This document shows positions 4,744 through 7,343 of a DNA stretch of 7,343 nt, in pieces. Source of the DNA: JAGOUB01 sp964648045. Lineage in GTDB: Bacteria; Patescibacteriota; Gracilibacteria; Peribacterales; Peribacteraceae. A program made the translations under genes and the position numbers. The DNA lies in contig CAZYNU010000041.1 of NCBI GenBank assembly GCA_964648045.1, positions 1 through 7,343 of the forward strand. The letters are read 5' to 3'. The stretch's first letter is position 1; the number at the start of each line of letters is the position of its first letter. The notes below the pieces were generated by a model. The model was not told where the DNA came from and did no database searches. It saw nothing but the letters and a program-made list of their open reading frames with translations.

Positions 4744-7343
4744 TCGGCGACGATATCCACCTCGAACCGCGGGAGATGCCGGCGGTGAATCCCTTGGCTG
4801 CGTTGCTCGACGGACAGTCGGCCTACGACACCATGGAGGTTCGCGTGTTGCAGGAAGTGCAGGACGTGCGCGTCCGCCTCGACGCGCTGGCGCCCGGCCA
4901 GGCGGCGACCGATGTTCTCTTGCGCGAGGAACTGGCGGAGGCGATCACGCTGGCTGCCCAGGTGTCGCCACTCACCTCCGGGCAGGCGCTCTACGGCCGC
5001 CCGATGGACATCATGACCTGGACGCCCTCGGCCTCGGTGAATTCACAGAACGGTCACTACGACAACTACGGCATCAGCTTCCAGTCGATCGAGCGCCCGC
5101 TCCAGCTGCTCAACGCGGAAGGGACCGTCATGGCGACCGTCCCCGCCGGTTCGTCGAACTTCAACCTCTCGCTTCCCCCAACACAGCGCGACTTCCTGCG
5201 CCTGCGTGACCCTTCGACCGGCGTGACGCTCGGCGGCAACATCTACCTGGCCTATAACCCAAGCCAGCGGAAGGTCGACGTCGTCTGGAACACGATCGCC
5301 TTTAACCCCGGCACCTGGCAGACCGAGACACCGATCGTCCAGACCGGCAACGAACCCACCGCGACCGAGAGCCTCGACGCCCTCATGGCCGACCTGTCTC
5401 TGGCCTGGACGTCCTCCTCGGCCACGTCCCTGACGCAGGCGGAGTTTGGTGCGGCCCGCGCCCGACTCCTCAGTGGCACTACCCAGGACACGACCGTCCT
5501 GCGCTCGGCCCTCCTGGCAGAGCCCGGCGTGGAAGCGGTGGTGACGCCCACCCTCGCGTTCCAGGCGGTCTTCAACGACCAGGGCCAGCGCGTCCTCATC
5601 GTCGACGGCACCAATCTTCCCGAGGGCAGCCGCCTCGTCTTCGCTTCTGATATGGCGCTTCGTGAGGTGCTCGACGAACGCTCGTTCCTGCCCGGCTCCA
5701 ACCACATTGAAATCAAGCCGGGCAACGCCCGGTACGTCGGGCTCGTCGACGCCTCGGGCGACCTGCTCGGCCAGAGCTTCTCGCTCTCGGTGGAGAGTAA
5801 CGCCCTCGTCGTCCGCGACGGGTCGCGCGTGGTGGGCATGACCGGCGCGGGCTTCGCGCCAGCCGCACTCACCGCCGTCCACGTCCCGCTCACGAAAGAC
5901 TCCCTCACGGCCGTCTCGGCCCAGGCCCGGCTCGTCTCCTCCGGCCAGAAGGCCGACCTGCGCTTCGAGTGGCTGCCCGTCGGGGCGGTGATCGAGGGCC
6001 TCACAAACACCCCGATCGTGGCCGTCGGCGGCACGCTCAACGTGCCGATCATCGTGGCAAACGGAACCCAGCGCGAGGTGACCGTCCGCTCGGCCGAGGG
6101 TGAACTGCTCATGGACCGGCACATGGTGGGCAGTAACGGCCAGGGTGGCTTCGTCTTTTACCGGCCGACGAACGGCAACCCGCAACTCATCACCGCCCGC
6201 GTCTTCGGCGCCGCCCAACTGGCCACGCGAGAACAGCTGCGCACTATGGAATCAGGCCGCACGACGCTCACCACCCGCGTGAGTCCGGTCTTCCCCTCGG
6301 GCAGCACCGAGGTCTCGCGCTCGTGGGGCCTGCAGGTGGCCGGCATGGCCGGCATCGACCTGGTGCAATCTCGCAGCCAGATCGCCCGGAGCCACTCGGC
6401 ACTCGTGGCGCTCTGGGAAGACGACCGTGAGGGCTTCTACGCCGAGGTGAACCGCCGCTACGAGGCGACCGCCGTCCAAAACGGCCGCAAGATCGAGACG
6501 GCCGGCATGATCGAGAGCCGCATGAAGGGCGAGGTGTTCGACGCCTATGCTCGGGCCGAACAGGCGATCAACGACGCCTTGCCCGTCCTGGCCGACATTA
6601 CCCTGGCCGCGTACTTGAACGTCCAGGCCACCCGGACCGATGCGCCGACGCCGCCGAATCTGTCGGAGGTTCGTACCTACACCGTGCAGGCCAGGAACGC
6701 CGCGCCGCTGATACCCTCAGATCAAGCGCTGCTGACGGCGATCGGCGCCCACTTCGACGCGATCCGCTCCTACCTGGCGGGTGAGACCACAAACTGGCGA
6801 AACGAAATCAACGAGGCCTCCATCGCCGGCCGCATCAGCTCGAACCCCAACCCCGGCGGCGGGGAGTTGCCGCGCTCGCAAGAGCTGATCGCCTACGAAG
6901 CGGCCCAGTCGGCTGTCGCCGAGGCGGAGCGTCTGCTGCGCTTGGCTTCTGCCGCCGGCGAACCGCGTCGTCTCTCGGCGGCGAAGGTCGCGTTGCTCAC
7001 GGCGCAGGCCGAACTCCGCACGGCGGAGGCGGCCTACCGCGAATGGCAGAAGAAACAATTGGATAACCCTGATGCCAAGCCTGTCACCCTCGACGGCGAG
7101 ACCGTCCTCACCATCAGCAAGAGCGCCCTGGAGCGTCTGGTTGCTTCTCTTCCAGGAAAGATCTCGAACGTCGAAGCTCGCCTGCAGACGACAGCCGATC
7201 TTCGTTTACGCCAGGATCTCGTCGCCGAGCGTGCGCACTGGCTGGCGCTCCAAGAAGCGGCGACGGGATTGCTGGCGTTGGTTCCGGCCAACGGCATCTA
7301 CCCGACGATCGTCGGGACGCAGGCGCAGGGGTGGGCGAGGTAT
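4722..7343 (+). CDS. Large GC-rich protein of unknown function, C-terminus outside window
   Basis: The frame is open for 934 codons from 4542 to the window edge and ends on a whole codon, so only the N-terminal part is seen (874 residues from ATG 4722). Almost every codon ends in G or C and the peptide has normal protein composition, which supports this frame over its antisense shadows. I recognise no family. A Pro/Arg N-terminus is followed by an acidic helix region (about 38-90), then beta-rich segments to about 490 in which a short motif recurs: NAEGTVMA (131), DASGDLLG (343) and SAEGELLM (457). After about 510 it becomes helical, with an Ala/Glu-rich coiled-coil-like stretch at about 720-780. 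No membrane helix or clear signal peptide is seen. The start is uncertain: ATG 4722, ATG 4776, GTG 4785 (GGGAG 9 nt upstream) and ATG 4833 are all in frame. Long size, beta repeats and coiled coil would suit a surface or structural protein, but that is a guess. Confidence 0.75.
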   Translation, partial: MPRPSPRLGDDIHLEPREMPAVNPLAALLDGQSAYDTMEVRVLQEVQDVRVRLDALAPGQAATDVLLREELAEAITLAAQVSPLTSGQALYGRPMDIMTWTPSASVNSQNGHYDNYGISFQSIERPLQLLNAEGTVMATVPAGSSNFNLSLPPTQRDFLRLRDPSTGVTLGGNIYLAYNPSQRKVDVVWNTIAFNPGTWQTETPIVQTGNEPTATESLDALMADLSLAWTSSSATSLTQAEFGAARARLLSGTTQDTTVLRSALLAEPGVEAVVTPTLAFQAVFNDQGQRVLIVDGTNLPEGSRLVFASDMALREVLDERSFLPGSNHIEIKPGNARYVGLVDASGDLLGQSFSLSVESNALVVRDGSRVVGMTGAGFAPAALTAVHVPLTKDSLTAVSAQARLVSSGQKADLRFEWLPVGAVIEGLTNTPIVAVGGTLNVPIIVANGTQREVTVRSAEGELLMDRHMVGSNGQGGFVFYRPTNGNPQLITARVFGAAQLATREQLRTMESGRTTLTTRVSPVFPSGSTEVSRSWGLQVAGMAGIDLVQSRSQIARSHSALVALWEDDREGFYAEVNRRYEATAVQNGRKIETAGMIESRMKGEVFDAYARAEQAINDALPVLADITLAAYLNVQATRTDAPTPPNLSEVRTYTVQARNAAPLIPSDQALLTAIGAHFDAIRSYLAGETTNWRNEINEASIAGRISSNPNPGGGELPRSQELIAYEAAQSAVAEAERLLRLASAAGEPRRLSAAKVALLTAQAELRTAEAAYREWQKKQLDNPDAKPVTLDGETVLTISKSALERLVASLPGKISNVEARLQTTADLRLRQDLVAERAHWLALQEAATGLLALVPANGIYPTIVGTQAQGWARY

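Noticed and set aside
4675..4788. 37-residue plus-strand ORF ending in a GTGA overlap with the large frame
   Set aside because: AGG 5 nt before ATG 4675 and the GTGA overlap at 4785-4788 look like translational coupling, but the peptide is a low-complexity Pro/Arg/Ser product of the C-rich tract.
4679..5209. 176-codon plus-strand ORF in another frame
   Set aside because: Its Arg/Gly/Ala-rich peptide lacks protein-like character, and the overlapping frame continues to the window end with strong third-position GC.
5252..6124. 290-codon minus-strand ORF
   Set aside because: A Ser/Arg/Thr-rich antisense shadow of the same plus-strand gene.
5043..6218. 391-codon minus-strand ORF within the GC-rich region
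   Set aside because: High GC leaves antisense frames open by chance. Its peptide is dominated by G, R, D, E, V and A in the low-complexity way typical of shadows, while the plus frame is open far longer with consistent codon use.
6338..6355. Tandem 9-bp duplication GGCCGGCAT
   Set aside because: A small in-frame repeat (AGM-AGI) within GC-rich coding sequence, not evidence of a mobile element.
1..7343. CRISPR array, tRNA, rRNA, insertion sequence or phage genes
   Set aside because: I saw no regularly spaced repeats, tRNA-like fold, rRNA sequence, transposase motif or terminal inverted repeats anywhere in the window.

Overview
The window looks bacterial. It has five protein-coding regions with standard stop codons (TAA and TAG) and ordinary GGN glycine codons, so there is no sign of a recoded genetic code. 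Half-size EamA transporters, membrane-bound TrmB-like regulators and sensor domains with an EF-hand-like loop would fit an uncultivated candidate-phylum bacterium, possibly of the Patescibacteria/CPR type. That placement is a weak inference from gene content, not something the sequence proves.

Region 1 (1-4322) is read leftwards as one probable transcription unit: a membrane-anchored TrmB-like transcription regulator (4322-2763), a SET-domain lysine methyltransferase (2719-2231), a transmembrane histidine kinase (2231-792) and a single-domain EamA/DMT transporter (699-175). It ends in an intrinsic terminator with a UUCG loop (170-142). The first gap is 43 nt. SET and kinase overlap by one base (TAATG). 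The transporter has its own Shine-Dalgarno and a possible internal promoter.

The regulator and the kinase share the same extracytoplasmic sensor domain. In both it lies between two membrane helices and carries an EF-hand/dockerin-like loop followed by an acidic-QWG(T/S) and (S/Y)APIF motif. The locus therefore seems to wire one external signal to two cytoplasmic outputs, DNA binding and phosphorylation, with a protein methyltransferase encoded between them. No response regulator is present. The sensor halves of both genes and the whole SET gene form one AT-rich block (about 1510-3580). The cytoplasmic halves on either side have about 55-60% GC, so the composition changes at domain boundaries.

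Region 2 (4323-4721) is a divergent control region. It holds a leftward promoter candidate with a perfect 7+7 bp inverted repeat over its -35, a rightward promoter candidate, a leader with two mutually exclusive hairpins, and a C-rich tract that is strongly G-quadruplex-prone on the minus strand.

Region 3 (4722-7343) is one very GC-rich (about 60-73%) reading frame on the plus strand that leaves the window without a stop. I do not recognise the protein. It has beta-rich segments with a recurring short motif and a long Ala/Glu-rich coiled-coil-like stretch. The abrupt change in composition suggests horizontal acquisition, a giant-protein gene with its own codon use, or an assembly join; the sequence alone does not decide.
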